Assembly: GCF_000429705.1 (NCBI RefSeq)
Contig: NZ_KE386942.1
Span: 567,492 to 631,491 of the forward strand
DNA: 64,000 nucleotides
Source of the DNA: Alteribacter aurantiacus DSM 18675
Lineage (GTDB): Bacteria; Bacillota; Bacilli; Bacillales; Salisediminibacteriaceae
Direction: 5' to 3'
Part shown: positions 25,659 through 34,239 of the stretch, in pieces
How positions within the stretch are numbered: position 1 is the stretch's first letter
Layout: each line of letters begins with the position of its first letter
Notes under the pieces: generated by a model
The model's database searches: none
What the model was told of the DNA's origin: nothing
What the model saw: the letters and a program-made list of their open reading frames with translations, nothing else
Translations under genes and position numbers: made by a program

Positions 25659-25666
25659 TCCGCCGA

Positions 25667-26131
25667 TCAAAGCATACCTTTTAATGTATTTCTGAAATTC
25701 GAACTAAAAACACCTTTATTGATTGAGTCAACAAAAAGTTGTAGCAATTCAGTTTCAGAAAGGTCTAATGGTCGTAATATTAGCCTTTCATTATTATTTT
25801 TGTTCAATTTGTAATATGCAAACCTTATTTCTTCTTCACCTGTAGATTTAACTTTTATCTTTTCAATTGTACTTATTTGATCTTTATTTACTAACTTACC
25901 TTGTTCAATTAGTTCGCAGTATTCCGTTTCCTTTAGCACTGGTTTTCTTGCTTCCACATTAGCTTCATCAAGGTTATCAACCACTCTCATGTCTAGCAAG
26001 AGTTTAGCAATCGCAACGTTAATTAAAGAGTTTTTAGGTACACAGATCTGTTCACTCAGTACATCTAATCCATCAACTAAGGTCTGACTAAGATACATGT
26101 TAAATCTTTGAGTATTTTCAGCTTTACTCAT
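25667..26131 (-). CDS. ribbon-helix-helix type regulator, unknown C-domain
   Basis: A 154-residue protein. Residues about 8-48 (RFNMYLSQTLVDGLDVLSEQ, then VPKNSLINVAIAKLL) have the strand-helix-helix plan of RHH/CopG DNA-binding proteins. The C-terminal about 100 residues are of unknown fold. RBS GGAGGGG is 5 nt from the ATG. A palindrome with half-site GTGTTAA lies just upstream, suggesting autoregulation. It is the only gene between the groEL fragment and the repeat at 26626. It could be a lone antitoxin or plasmid-type copy regulator. Confidence 0.65.
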   Translation of the reverse strand: MSKAENTQRFNMYLSQTLVDGLDVLSEQICVPKNSLINVAIAKLLLDMRVVDNLDEANVEARKPVLKETEYCELIEQGKLVNKDQISTIEKIKVKSTGEEEIRFAYYKLNKNNNERLILRPLDLSETELLQLFVDSINKGVFSSNFRNTLKGML

Positions 26132-26161
26132 TACAACCCCTCCAATGCCAAAATGTTTTAA

Positions 26162-26193
26162 GTGTTAATTTAACACATGATGTAATATTAACA
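26162..26193. promoter_or_regulatory. operator of the RHH gene
   Basis: GTGTTAA-T-TTAACAC is a perfect palindrome (26162-26176), with a further TTAACAC half-site about 12 bp on. Its position 30-60 bp before the start codon suits autorepression. Confidence 0.5.
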
Positions 26194-26625
26194 CACGAGG
26201 TCCTCCTTACGCAACATAAAAATTTTAAATTTTCAGATAAATAATCACATTCCAAACATTGTTTCAAGGCTGTAACTATCACCGTTAATTCTAAGGATAC
26301 TATTACAGCTTATTTATTTTGAGATAGACAATCAGGAAACACAGGGATAATTAACATTATTTTCCACCATTCTAAAAAACTGGCGAATGGCTACCTGAAG
26401 AACCATGACCCAACACCCACCGTAACCGGCAAATGTTTCAACTGTTAGCTTTAGTCTATAAATGAAAAAAATAACCGTTTTTATAAACTCGTTGCTTTGG
26501 GTTTGTGACAAATTGACATGTGAATGTTGGAGGCTTTTCATATTTTCTTTCTCCCTCTTCTTAATGGGCGTGGAGAGGCCTTTCCTTTTTTAAAGCAGGA
26601 AGCAAGAAGATTCGCCCCCAAAATG
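26194..26625. other. no gene recognised
   Basis: The frame 26332-26541 (minus, 69 codons) lacks an RBS and any recognisable motif. Otherwise AT-rich sequence. Confidence 0.4.
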
Positions 26626-26751
26626 AAAAACCCCCTCACCAATCTCTACTAAAGAGATTAAATGAGGGGGTTTAAGATCAAAGAACTAAGACCGCAACGC
26701 CTAAGTCACCACATCCTGTGGCAGCTTACATCATGCCGCCCCTATGGTTGG
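26626..26751 (+). repeat. groEL-3'-end-like direct repeat (R2)
   Basis: A terminator hairpin (26626-26673), then divergent sequence, then GCTTACATCATGCCGCCCC (26724-26742), which is the groEL stop and last codons plus the cassette side CCTATGGTTGG. The sequence between hairpin and core differs from R3 and native, so this copy is older or recombined. Confidence 0.7.
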
Positions 26752-26890
26752 AGAGTGTCATACCTTTAACGATGTGTGCAAAAAGTGCGGTATATAGGGA
26801 TTTTTTAAAATCTTACCGGGACATCTTTAACAGGGGATAATTTTTTTACTTGATTGTGTTTGGGTTTGTGTTAGCAAAATGTTAGCATTT
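26735..26890 (+). repeat. cassette terminal sequence, copy 2
   Basis: Shares ordered blocks with 20345-20500, including CCTATGGTTGG, GTGC(A/G)AAAAGTGCGGTATAT and ACATCTT(T/A)AACA. The following 26891-27230 holds no gene I can support. Confidence 0.6.
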
Positions 26891-27230
26891 CCTGTGATGT
26901 TTACAGCCACTAAAACGCATCGTATCATCTGTTCTTTAACAGTAGTTACCACAAAACTAATCATTTGATGTAACAAGGTTTACCAAATAGATAGAATTCA
27001 GGGGAAAGTAAATTAAAAAGCTGCTCATTCCAATAATGGATAGTATCGTTGGACTGTGCATCAACTGATCTATTTTCCCTTTTATTCGTAACCAGTTAGC
27101 TTAATAATACTTCATTTGTACAACAAACAACAGCCCTTTTCGCTCCCCATTCATTAACTTAGGTAAATGTTTTTCTAACTTCATAATAGAGTTATAGAAT
27201 CTTAATTTGTCTATTAAATCAAGTGACTAT

Positions 27231-28108
27231 TTAGTTTTTGATAATGCCTCCTATAACAAAGTATCCCTTTTGAACTCCAAATGTCCAAATCCAATAACTC
27301 ATTTCTGTAATTGATTTATTATTTAACCACGATATTAATCCATCTACACCAGCACTAAAACCACCTCTAACACGTTTCACTTCATTAATACCATTTTCCA
27401 TCCTCTCTAAATCACCACTTACTAAATCTGAAAAAAAGGGACACAAACAGGCTCATATAAATCAACCATATCAGAAATAAGGACCAAATTACCGTCTTTC
27501 TTTGTAAAAGATAGTGCATTATTTATTGCAAGATAGGACCAGTAGTTTGCTAATCTAGGTAATGCTACTTTGTCTACTAATTTATGCAAACTCTCGGGTA
27601 ACTGAGCTTGATGAAGAACCTCATAAAGGTAGGCAGTTAGTTGCGAGAATATCGGCAGAATTACAACAACATCAAAATAAGCATCTGGAACTATTGTATT
27701 TGTGTTAGTGGGAATCTTCTTAAGTACATTGTTAAATTTACTTTCTATAGTTTTACCATCTTTAGACCTTATAGCTACAGCAATACCTTCAAATTCAGAG
27801 TCTTTCGTGTCTATAATATTTAAATTAACTATCTCAACATTTTTTGCATTTGGTATTCTGCGTTTTATTGCTCTCTTTGTTGATTCAGTATCAATATCAA
27901 CAAACCTTATGTATTGACATTTCTCGCTTAGTGTTTCAAGTTCGATGTCGTCACAGTTCCCAGAACCAATCACCAATACAGACGGGTTAGAAATTCCATT
28001 ACAAGCTTTTTCAATATATTCCATTGTGTATCTTCTATGTTCGGTCCACATATGATACCTAGACTGGTAATCTTCATTTATTGTTGACATGTATTTGCGA
28101 TAATTCAT
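27231..28108 (-). pseudogene. SAM methyltransferase-like gene with a frameshift
   Basis: The frame from 28108 encodes a class I methyltransferase-like protein: VLVIGSGNCDD (44-54) as SAM motif I and FVDID (69-73) after strand 2. It ends at 27422 with LYEPVCVPFFQI. In the other frame, the sequence after the same Phe-Phe continues SDLVSGDLERMENGINEVKR to ...YWIWTFGVQKGYFVIGG, a natural C-terminus for this fold. The break is a run of seven T (27431-27437); eight T would restore the frame. In frame it reads T TTT TTT, a canonical -1 slippery heptamer. It may be a pseudogene, a phase-variable gene or a programmed frameshift. Confidence 0.7.
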
Positions 28109-28163
28109 TCTCTACCTCCATTGGCACCCAAATGCCTATTTTGTAGATTATGTTTAACTTCAG

Positions 28164-28213
28164 GGATCATGGGGACGGTTCTTGTGCTTCCTAAGCAAGC
28201 GTCCTCGTGTCCC
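28164..28213. repeat. REP-like palindrome
   Basis: GGGGACGGTTCTTGTGCTTC facing AAGCGTCCTCGTGTCCCC. It belongs to the GGGACGGTTC family and lies between the methyltransferase-like and DUF5677-type genes. Confidence 0.6.
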
Positions 28214-28323
28214 CAAGTAATTAAACTCCACTCTAAATTAAAGAAAAATATGAAACAGTTTCCAAGTAGTATACAAGCTACCCATGCTTGCTTCTCATTA
28301 GATGCATGGATGTTATAGTGAAC

Positions 28324-29805
28324 TTACTCTATACGATAGGTGAATTTTGGATAAACGTTGCTTACCAAGTCTAATATTTTATTGCAAAGATTTTTAGCAT
28401 CTTCAGTAACATCATTAAATTCTGACTTTTGTGGTTTAGGTATTCTATGGAGTCGGTGCATCGGATTGTCACAAGTAACAAAAGAAGAATTTCTCACAGC
28501 TGCCCATTGTCCATGCGCAAATCCTGAAGTCCAATCGTAAAATGTATTGTAGACATCTTTAACATTTGCTTCTTCACTCATTTTTCTTAGATTAGTATTT
28601 TCCCAATGCCCTAAGTTTATTTCTACATACTCTCCCCATTGATCTTCTCCAGCCAAAGCTTCTAGTGTATTAACATTTATATACTTTGGTTTATTCTGTA
28701 TTTCATCTAGTTTTAAAAAAGCTAATTTCGCTTGTCCAGAACCATATAATCTATACATATTCCAAATACTTTCATCATCTTTAGTGGTTAAGTAAGCTAA
28801 TGTAATAAAGCATTCTGCTATTGTCCTTAAACCCAACCTACCTAAAATTGAAGTGTTATTGTTAGAATCTAAAAGTTCCCCTAATAATTCCAGACAATAA
28901 AGGGAGAGTCCAAAAACCCCGTCATGTTTTGCATTTATTTCAGTAGTGGCAACTGTATTATGAAAATGTTTCTTTAATGCACTGATTACTTTTTCATAAT
29001 TTGCGTACTCCACAAATGTATGTTGATTTATTTCTTTACCTAAGTCCATAATCATACAAGGTGTGTCCTTCAACCCCTGTTCCCAAAATAAAGTTGACCA
29101 TGTTGATGACGCAACACTTTCTTCTCCTGTAAAAAACTGTGCAGTCGTACGCATCGCTATCTCCATAGATCGAATCATTCCTCGTATCATCTTTAGTTCG
29201 CTTTCTTCTTTATCTGGATAATTAGCTAAAGATTCAAAAAGTTCCGAAGGTACATGTAGCTGATCACATACCATCATATAATGTAAACAAATCCATCTGC
29301 AATCGGTAGATTCTTGTGATTGGTGGTCAAGGCATTTGGCAACAGATAAGAATAATTTTTCCCATTCCTCATTGGGCTCTTGAATACTTAAATGTCTTTC
29401 CCAAGTACTTTTCCCAGGTAAGTTCTCAAACAATAACAATGGTTGAAGGCCTTCTTTTAAACCTAGATGTAAGCACACAAATTCTATAAACCTCTCCAAT
29501 GTGCTTTCCTCTATTTTTGCTAAATTTGAAAGTTTTAAATCTATAGGTCTTTTTTCATCTTCAATACCACCAAAATATTCTGATATTCTCTCTAATAATT
29601 TAAGAGATTGATCTCTTTCATTTAGGGATACAATTAATGATAACCAAATGTATTCAGGTAGAGTATCGTTTGACCAAGATAACTTTTTTAGATTGCTTAT
29701 CTGTTGTATAGGTGGAATGAGCTTTTTCCCTTGTCTTTTATGACTTGAAATAGAAGAATAATTACTTTCTTTTCTTTGTTTCTTAGCATTGCTTTTTCGC
29801 CCCAC
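28324..29805 (-). CDS. DUF5677-type protein
   Basis: A 493-residue, mainly helical protein. It has a basic N-terminus (MGRKSNAKKQRKESNYSS), a long variable middle, and a C-terminal region with RTIAECFITLAYL and YDWTSGFAHGQWAAV, the pattern of DUF5677 (a HEPN-related family of unknown function). The gene lies about 215 bp upstream of the methyltransferase-like gene and is nearest to native groEL. It is AT-rich compared with groEL. A defence role is possible from context only. Confidence 0.65.
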   Translation of the reverse strand: MGRKSNAKKQRKESNYSSISSHKRQGKKLIPPIQQISNLKKLSWSNDTLPEYIWLSLIVSLNERDQSLKLLERISEYFGGIEDEKRPIDLKLSNLAKIEESTLERFIEFVCLHLGLKEGLQPLLLFENLPGKSTWERHLSIQEPNEEWEKLFLSVAKCLDHQSQESTDCRWICLHYMMVCDQLHVPSELFESLANYPDKEESELKMIRGMIRSMEIAMRTTAQFFTGEESVASSTWSTLFWEQGLKDTPCMIMDLGKEINQHTFVEYANYEKVISALKKHFHNTVATTEINAKHDGVFGLSLYCLELLGELLDSNNNTSILGRLGLRTIAECFITLAYLTTKDDESIWNMYRLYGSGQAKLAFLKLDEIQNKPKYINVNTLEALAGEDQWGEYVEINLGHWENTNLRKMSEEANVKDVYNTFYDWTSGFAHGQWAAVRNSSFVTCDNPMHRLHRIPKPQKSEFNDVTEDAKNLCNKILDLVSNVYPKFTYRIE

Positions 29806-30160
29806 TACATATACCTCCCCGTGGTATTAACTTAATTTTGGTGCATAAGTATGGTTATTGTGTTCCAAACAAGAGGACCATCCCGTTCGTCATTAAAGCC
29901 ACATGCTTGTCCAATTAACCTGCTTCGTTTGTTTAAGTGAAATAATTGACAAATTTGGAAGTCTACATACTAAAAGCATACCAGAAAAAACAAATTGCTG
30001 TTCTTGTTTTTAGATTGTTCTCGCAGCGCGTTTTTCAAGTTCACAGAAGATAGGCACATTTTACACAAGTCACATTTTGAAAATATTTAAAGCTTATATA
30101 ACTCTTTTCGACATTAGTTTATTTTACCCTTGAAAAATTTCCAGCATATTTTTTCAACGA
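29806..30160. other. no gene recognised before the groEL terminator
   Basis: AT-rich sequence containing presumed promoter elements for the DUF5677-type gene and the end of the most recent cassette. No open frame worth calling. Confidence 0.4.
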
Positions 30161-30207
30161 AAAACCCCCTAACCAATCTCACTAAAAGAGATTGATGAGG
30201 GGGTTTT
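30161..30207 (-). terminator. native groEL terminator (R1)
   Basis: AAACCCCCT...AATCTC faces GAGATTGATGAGGGGGTTTT. Together with 30209-30265 it forms the native member of the repeat family described at 1961, 18344, 20242 and 26626. Confidence 0.85.
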
Positions 30208-30250
30208 ATCTAATCCTACGGCTTCACCCGGAGGGGGCGTGATGCAAAGC

Positions 30251-31882
30251 TTACATCATACCGCCCATGCCACCCATTCCGCCCATGTCAGGCATTGGGT
30301 TGCCGCCGTCTTCTTCTGGAAGGTCAGCGACTACAGCTTCGGTTGTTAGGAACATAGCGGCAACGGATGCTGCGTTTTGAAGTGCGGAGCGTGTAACCTT
30401 TGTTGGGTCAACGATTCCTGCTTCTACCATGTTCACGTATTCGCCGTTGGCTGCGTTGAAGCCGATGCCGACTTCTTCGCCTTTGAGACGCTCAACGATG
30501 ATAGAGCCTTCAAGGCCAGCGTTGTGCGCGATTTGGCGTACTGGCTCTTCAAGTGCGCGAAGAACGATGTTGACACCTGTTGCTTCGTCGCCATCCGTGT
30601 CAACAGCTTTAACTGCGTTGATGACGTTAATAAGGGCAGTACCACCACCGGAAACGATTCCTTCTTCTACTGCTGCGCGAGTAGAGTTGAGGGCGTCTTC
30701 GATACGTAGTTTACGCTCTTTAAGCTCTGTTTCAGTAGCTGCGCCGACTTTAACGACTGCAACACCGCCAGCAAGCTTAGCAAGGCGCTCTTGTAATTTT
30801 TCTTTATCGAACTCAGAAGTTGTTTCTTCGAGTTGTGCTTTGATTTGATTTACGCGGTTTGCGATTTCAGCTGCGTCACCAGCACCGTCAACAACTGTTG
30901 TGTTGTCTTTAGAAACAACGACTTTCGCCGCGCGTCCAAGTTGTGTGATGTTTGCAGATTTAAGATCAAGACCGAGGTCTTCAGTGATGACTTCACCACC
31001 GGATAGCGTTGCGATGTCTTCAAGCATCGCTTTACGACGGTCACCGAATCCTGGTGCTTTAACAGCAACAGCATTGAATGTTCCGCGTAGTTTGTTGACA
31101 ACAAGTGTTGCAAGAGCTTCACCTTCAACATCTTCAGCGATGATGAGGATTGGCTTACCTTGTTGAACCACTTGCTCAAGTACAGGAAGAACTTCTTGGA
31201 TGTTGTTGATCTTCTTGTCTGTGATCAAGATGTATGGATCTTCAAGAACCGCTTCCATTTTGTCGGAGTCAGTCACCATGTAAGGAGACGCGTATCCGCG
31301 GTCGAATTGCATACCTTCTACGACTTCAAGCTCAGTAGTGAATCCTTTTGATTCTTCAACAGTGATAACGCCGTCGTTTCCAACGCGCTCCATTGCTTCA
31401 GCAATCAATTGACCTACTTCGTTGTCAGCAGCAGAGATAGATGCTACTTGTGCGATGGAGTCTTTTCCTTCGATTGGCTTAGAGATGGACTTAAGCTCTT
31501 CAACAGCTACTTTCGTCGCTTTCTCGATTCCTTTACGGATGACCATTGGGTTCGCACCGGAAGTAACGTTTTTAAGACCTTCTGCGATCATTGCTTGTGC
31601 AAGAACAGTCGCCGTTGTCGTACCGTCACCAGCGATGTCGTTTGTTTTGCTTGCTACTTCAGAAACAAGCTTCGCGCCCATGTTTTCGAAGTTATTTTCA
31701 AGCTCGATTTCTTTCGCGATTGTTACACCGTCATTTGTGATCAATGGAGAACCGAACTTTTTCTCAAGAACGACGTTACGTCCTTTAGGTCCAAGTGTTA
31801 CTTTTACCGCATCTGCAAGTGCATCTACACCGCGCTTCATTGCGCGACGAGCGTCTTCACTAAACTTAATCTCTTTAGCCAT
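30251..31882 (-). CDS. groEL: 60 kDa chaperonin GroEL
   Basis: 543 residues, full length, start MAKEIKFSEDARRAMKRGVD and end GGMGGMGGMM. It has the ATP-binding motifs DGTTTATVLAQAM and VSGGGTALI typical of GroEL. It assembles the double-ring folding chamber with GroES. ATG at 31882 behind AGGAGG. Its 3' end has been the reference site for the cassette array; the native gene is intact. Confidence 0.99.
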   Translation of the reverse strand: MAKEIKFSEDARRAMKRGVDALADAVKVTLGPKGRNVVLEKKFGSPLITNDGVTIAKEIELENNFENMGAKLVSEVASKTNDIAGDGTTTATVLAQAMIAEGLKNVTSGANPMVIRKGIEKATKVAVEELKSISKPIEGKDSIAQVASISAADNEVGQLIAEAMERVGNDGVITVEESKGFTTELEVVEGMQFDRGYASPYMVTDSDKMEAVLEDPYILITDKKINNIQEVLPVLEQVVQQGKPILIIAEDVEGEALATLVVNKLRGTFNAVAVKAPGFGDRRKAMLEDIATLSGGEVITEDLGLDLKSANITQLGRAAKVVVSKDNTTVVDGAGDAAEIANRVNQIKAQLEETTSEFDKEKLQERLAKLAGGVAVVKVGAATETELKERKLRIEDALNSTRAAVEEGIVSGGGTALINVINAVKAVDTDGDEATGVNIVLRALEEPVRQIAHNAGLEGSIIVERLKGEEVGIGFNAANGEYVNMVEAGIVDPTKVTRSALQNAASVAAMFLTTEAVVADLPEEDGGNPMPDMGGMGGMGGMM

Positions 31883-32138
31883 GGTAAAAAACCTCCTGTT
31901 AATTGTAGTTTTTTATATGTAGGCGCGCGCTTTATCGCCTGATGTGTTCGTGTGTTGCGCCTACGAACGTTGGTTGCACGAATTCCGCTACAGATGGACG
32001 CTGGTTGTGAGCATCACTTCATCCTCCACTAGGAAAGGTGGTTCCTGTGGGGGCTTCAGTCAATGCTATCAACTGGCGTCGCCACGTTGCGCTCTATTCG
32101 TTAAGCAACGAGTCGTACGATTTATAAACCGCAAATCC
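31883..32138. other. unusually long groES-groEL spacer
   Basis: 256 bp between the two cistrons, where Bacillus operons usually have a few tens of bp. It is GC-rich, with short inverted repeats such as GCGCCTA-type motifs near 31922 and 31968. I see no gene or clear promoter in it. Confidence 0.5.
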
Positions 32139-32423
32139 TTAGCCGATGACTGCTAGAACGTCGCTTTCACGAAGGACTAAATATTCTTTGCCTTCATACT
32201 TTACTTCAGTACCAGAATACTTAGAGAAGATGACGTTGTCGCCGTCTTTGACTTCAAGTGCAACGCGCTCACCGTTTTCAGTTACGCGGCCGCTCCCTAC
32301 TGCTACAACTTTACCTTCTTGTGGCTTTTCCTTTGCAGAATCCGGAAGTACGATCCCGCTAGCCGTTTTTTCTTCTTGCTCTACCAATTCAATAACAAGA
32401 CGATCTCCTAATGGTTTTAACAA
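32139..32423 (-). CDS. groES: 10 kDa co-chaperonin GroES
   Basis: 94 residues, the usual length. It has the mobile-loop region EKTASGIVLPDSAKEKPQEG and a C-terminal LVLRESDVLAVIG. The start is TTG at 32423, 9 nt after AAGGAGG; the GTG at 32432 overlaps the RBS and is not plausible. First gene of the CIRCE-controlled operon. Confidence 0.97.
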   Translation of the reverse strand: MLKPLGDRLVIELVEQEEKTASGIVLPDSAKEKPQEGKVVAVGSGRVTENGERVALEVKDGDNVIFSKYSGTEVKYEGKEYLVLRESDVLAVIG

Positions 32424-32499
32424 GGAAAACACCCTCCTTAATGTATTTGCGACAGTTCTGGCCTTTTGGCTGACCTGCGCTAATTGATGTAGTCATTTA

Positions 32500-32526
32500 T
32501 TAGCACTCGTTTAGGATGAGTGCTAA
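32500..32526 (-). promoter_or_regulatory. CIRCE operator (HrcA site)
   Basis: TTAGCACTC-N9-GAGTGCTAA, a perfect CIRCE inverted repeat. HrcA repressor binds here, giving heat-shock control of groESL. Confidence 0.97.
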
Positions 32527-32536
32527 CACAATTCCT

Positions 32537-32565
32537 ATAATAATCAACACAGATTTTTTTTGCAA
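32537..32565 (-). promoter_or_regulatory. sigma-A promoter of groESL
   Basis: -35 TTGCAA (32560-32565), a 17-bp spacer, -10 TATTAT (32537-32542). Transcription would start just before the CIRCE element. Confidence 0.75.
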
Positions 32566-32746
32566 GTGTTTTCCTTTATTTTTTTCACAAAAAATTAGGT
32601 AAACCTCACGTTTCGGGCATACCTATTTATACAGAGAGACGCCGAGCCTTCATTCAAGCCTTCCTCGTTCAGGTTGGAGCGCTCACTATGGTACAATATG
32701 AAGCGATACGTTCTTACATAGCACATCGATAAAGGAGACATCACTT

Positions 32747-33493
32747 GTGAATAAAAGATATTGGTTTATCGTCGTTGCCTTCATACTCGTGCAATTATCT
32801 CCCCTTGTGTCGATCCCGATCCTACATGCCACAGGCGTTGCTACTTCCCCTGAAGAGCTTCAAGGGTACGCGATCCTGATCGGGTTTGGAATTGGTACAG
32901 TCATCATTTCCTTACTCAGCTACGCAAGTTTAAAAAGGGATGGAGACTTTGACCTTCGCGCAAAATCCGATTGGGGCATCACGATTATGTGGTCGATCAT
33001 CGGGATATTCTTGGCTTTTGCCGCCCAAGCGGTTGCCAACTTGATTCAAATTAACCTCCTCGGCATTGAGCCGGGATCTGAAAACACAGACCACATTGTA
33101 GGAATTGCCACAGCCGTACCACTCATGGCCATCGCTGTCGCCATATTCGCTCCTATAATGGAAGAAATCGTGTTCCGCCAAGTCATCTTCGGTGCCCTGT
33201 ACCGTAAGTTCGGCTTCTGGATCGGAGCTCTTGGAAGCGGATTTCTCTTCGCCGTTGTACACGTGGACTTCGAGAACATTCTTATCTACTTGACGATGGG
33301 TGTTGTCTTCTCTTACCTGTATGTGAAAACAAAACGAATCATCGTACCGATTATTGCACACGCCGGAATCAATGGCTTTGTGATGCTCGTCCAAGTGGTC
33401 TATCGCGAGGAACTGGAGCGCTTAATCGAGCTTCAAGAAGAGCAAGCCTTTGATCTGCAGTCCGTCATCATGTTTATTGGAGGATTATTCTAA
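32747..33493 (+). CDS. ydiL: CPBP intramembrane metalloprotease (YdiL-like)
   Basis: A 248-residue polytopic membrane protein with the CPBP/Abi motifs EEIVFR (E139, E140, R144), FAVVHVD (H172) and HAGIN (H205, N209). These form the glutamic/metallo active site used for intramembrane cleavage or CAAX-type processing. GTG start at 32747 behind AAAGGAG. Divergent from groES and overlapping ydiK by one base, as in the B. subtilis ydiK/ydiL region. The substrate is unknown. Confidence 0.88.
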   Translation: MNKRYWFIVVAFILVQLSPLVSIPILHATGVATSPEELQGYAILIGFGIGTVIISLLSYASLKRDGDFDLRAKSDWGITIMWSIIGIFLAFAAQAVANLIQINLLGIEPGSENTDHIVGIATAVPLMAIAVAIFAPIMEEIVFRQVIFGALYRKFGFWIGALGSGFLFAVVHVDFENILIYLTMGVVFSYLYVKTKRIIVPIIAHAGINGFVMLVQVVYREELERLIELQEEQAFDLQSVIMFIGGLF

Positions 33494-33696
33494 TGCGTAA
33501 GTCACCTATGTTCTGGGCGTTTTTGTACTTCTCGATTGCCACGATGTTCGTCTTTTTGGCAACGCAGCAAAACACCCGCACCGATGGCTGGGATTTTCTC
33601 ACGATTATCCTCATGGTTGTGGCCACCATCGACTACGTGATTGCCTTCCGCTTTTATGGAATGGCAAGACGAGCGAGAAATAATGATAAAAAGTAA
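33493..33696 (+). CDS. ydiK: small membrane protein YdiK
   Basis: 67 residues with two TM helices (about 6-23 and 33-53) and a basic tail RRARNNDKK. It matches the DUF4305 YdiK family by sequence and position next to ydiL and groES. The start codon overlaps the ydiL stop (TAATG), so translation is coupled. Function unknown. Confidence 0.85.
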   Translation: MRKSPMFWAFLYFSIATMFVFLATQQNTRTDGWDFLTIILMVVATIDYVIAFRFYGMARRARNNDKK

Positions 33697-33701
33697 CATG
33701 A

Positions 33702-33727
33702 AGCAGCGCGAGTAGCGCTGCTTTTTT
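33702..33727 (+). terminator. terminator after ydiK
   Basis: AGCAGCGC-GAGTA-GCGCTGCT followed by TTTTTG: a perfect 8-bp stem. Confidence 0.85.
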
Positions 33728-33772
33728 GTTTGGGTGGTGGATTCGCCCTTAATCGGGGATTATTCGCCCGCA

Positions 33773-33799
33773 AAAAAAGCACTCCCTTATGAGAGTGCC
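33773..33799 (-). terminator. terminator after the DinB-like gene
   Basis: On the minus strand, GCACTCTCATAAGGGAGTGC followed by a run of T. It overlaps the last codons of the gene. Confidence 0.7.
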
Positions 33800-34239
33800 T
33801 GGTCCATTTGCTTTAAGTGGTGCTGATCGTGCTTCACGAACATCTTCACAAAGCTCTCCGGGGAAAACTGCCTCTTTCCTTCCCCAATGGTAAACCGCAT
33901 GTCCGGATTCAACGACTCAAACTCCGACACCAGCTCGTTTCTCACCTTCACAAAAAGGTCAATGACTTCCTCTGGATCTTCACATTTTTTCAGATACTCG
34001 AGTCCCTCTGCGTTATGCTTATCGTGATCAGGAAATGCCGGCAGTCTCGCTCCGTCGGCCATGTGAGGGACCATTTGTTCTTTGTTGAATTTATCCCAAT
34101 AAAACATATGGCAAATGATTTCTCGCGGGGTCCATTTACCCGCTTCAATAGGGTTAAGAAGGGCTTCCTTTGGTGCTTTTCCTAACGCAGCTACTTCGTC
34201 TGCTGTTTTTTCAAATTGCATGAGCGTTTTCGTTTTCAT
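33787..34239 (-). CDS. DinB-like four-helix metalloprotein
   Basis: 150 residues, helical, with the DinB-superfamily histidine pattern: WTPREIICHMFYWD in the second helix and VKHDQHHLKQMD near the end. These residues usually hold a divalent metal in thiol-transferase or unknown-function members. The start overlaps the end of the upstream methyltransferase gene by 29 bp, so the two are co-transcribed. The substrate is unknown. Confidence 0.75.
   Translation of the reverse strand: MKTKTLMQFEKTADEVAALGKAPKEALLNPIEAGKWTPREIICHMFYWDKFNKEQMVPHMADGARLPAFPDHDKHNAEGLEYLKKCEDPEEVIDLFVKVRNELVSEFESLNPDMRFTIGEGKRQFSPESFVKMFVKHDQHHLKQMDQALS

Noticed and set aside
2000..30250. Search for an integrase, serine recombinase or IS transposase
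   Set aside because: No open frame shows tyrosine-recombinase, resolvase or DDE motifs; the mobile nature of the region rests on the repeats alone.
31409..31942. Long plus-strand open frames opposite groEL
   Set aside because: They are shadows of a highly conserved, strongly biased gene; no RBS and no recognisable protein.
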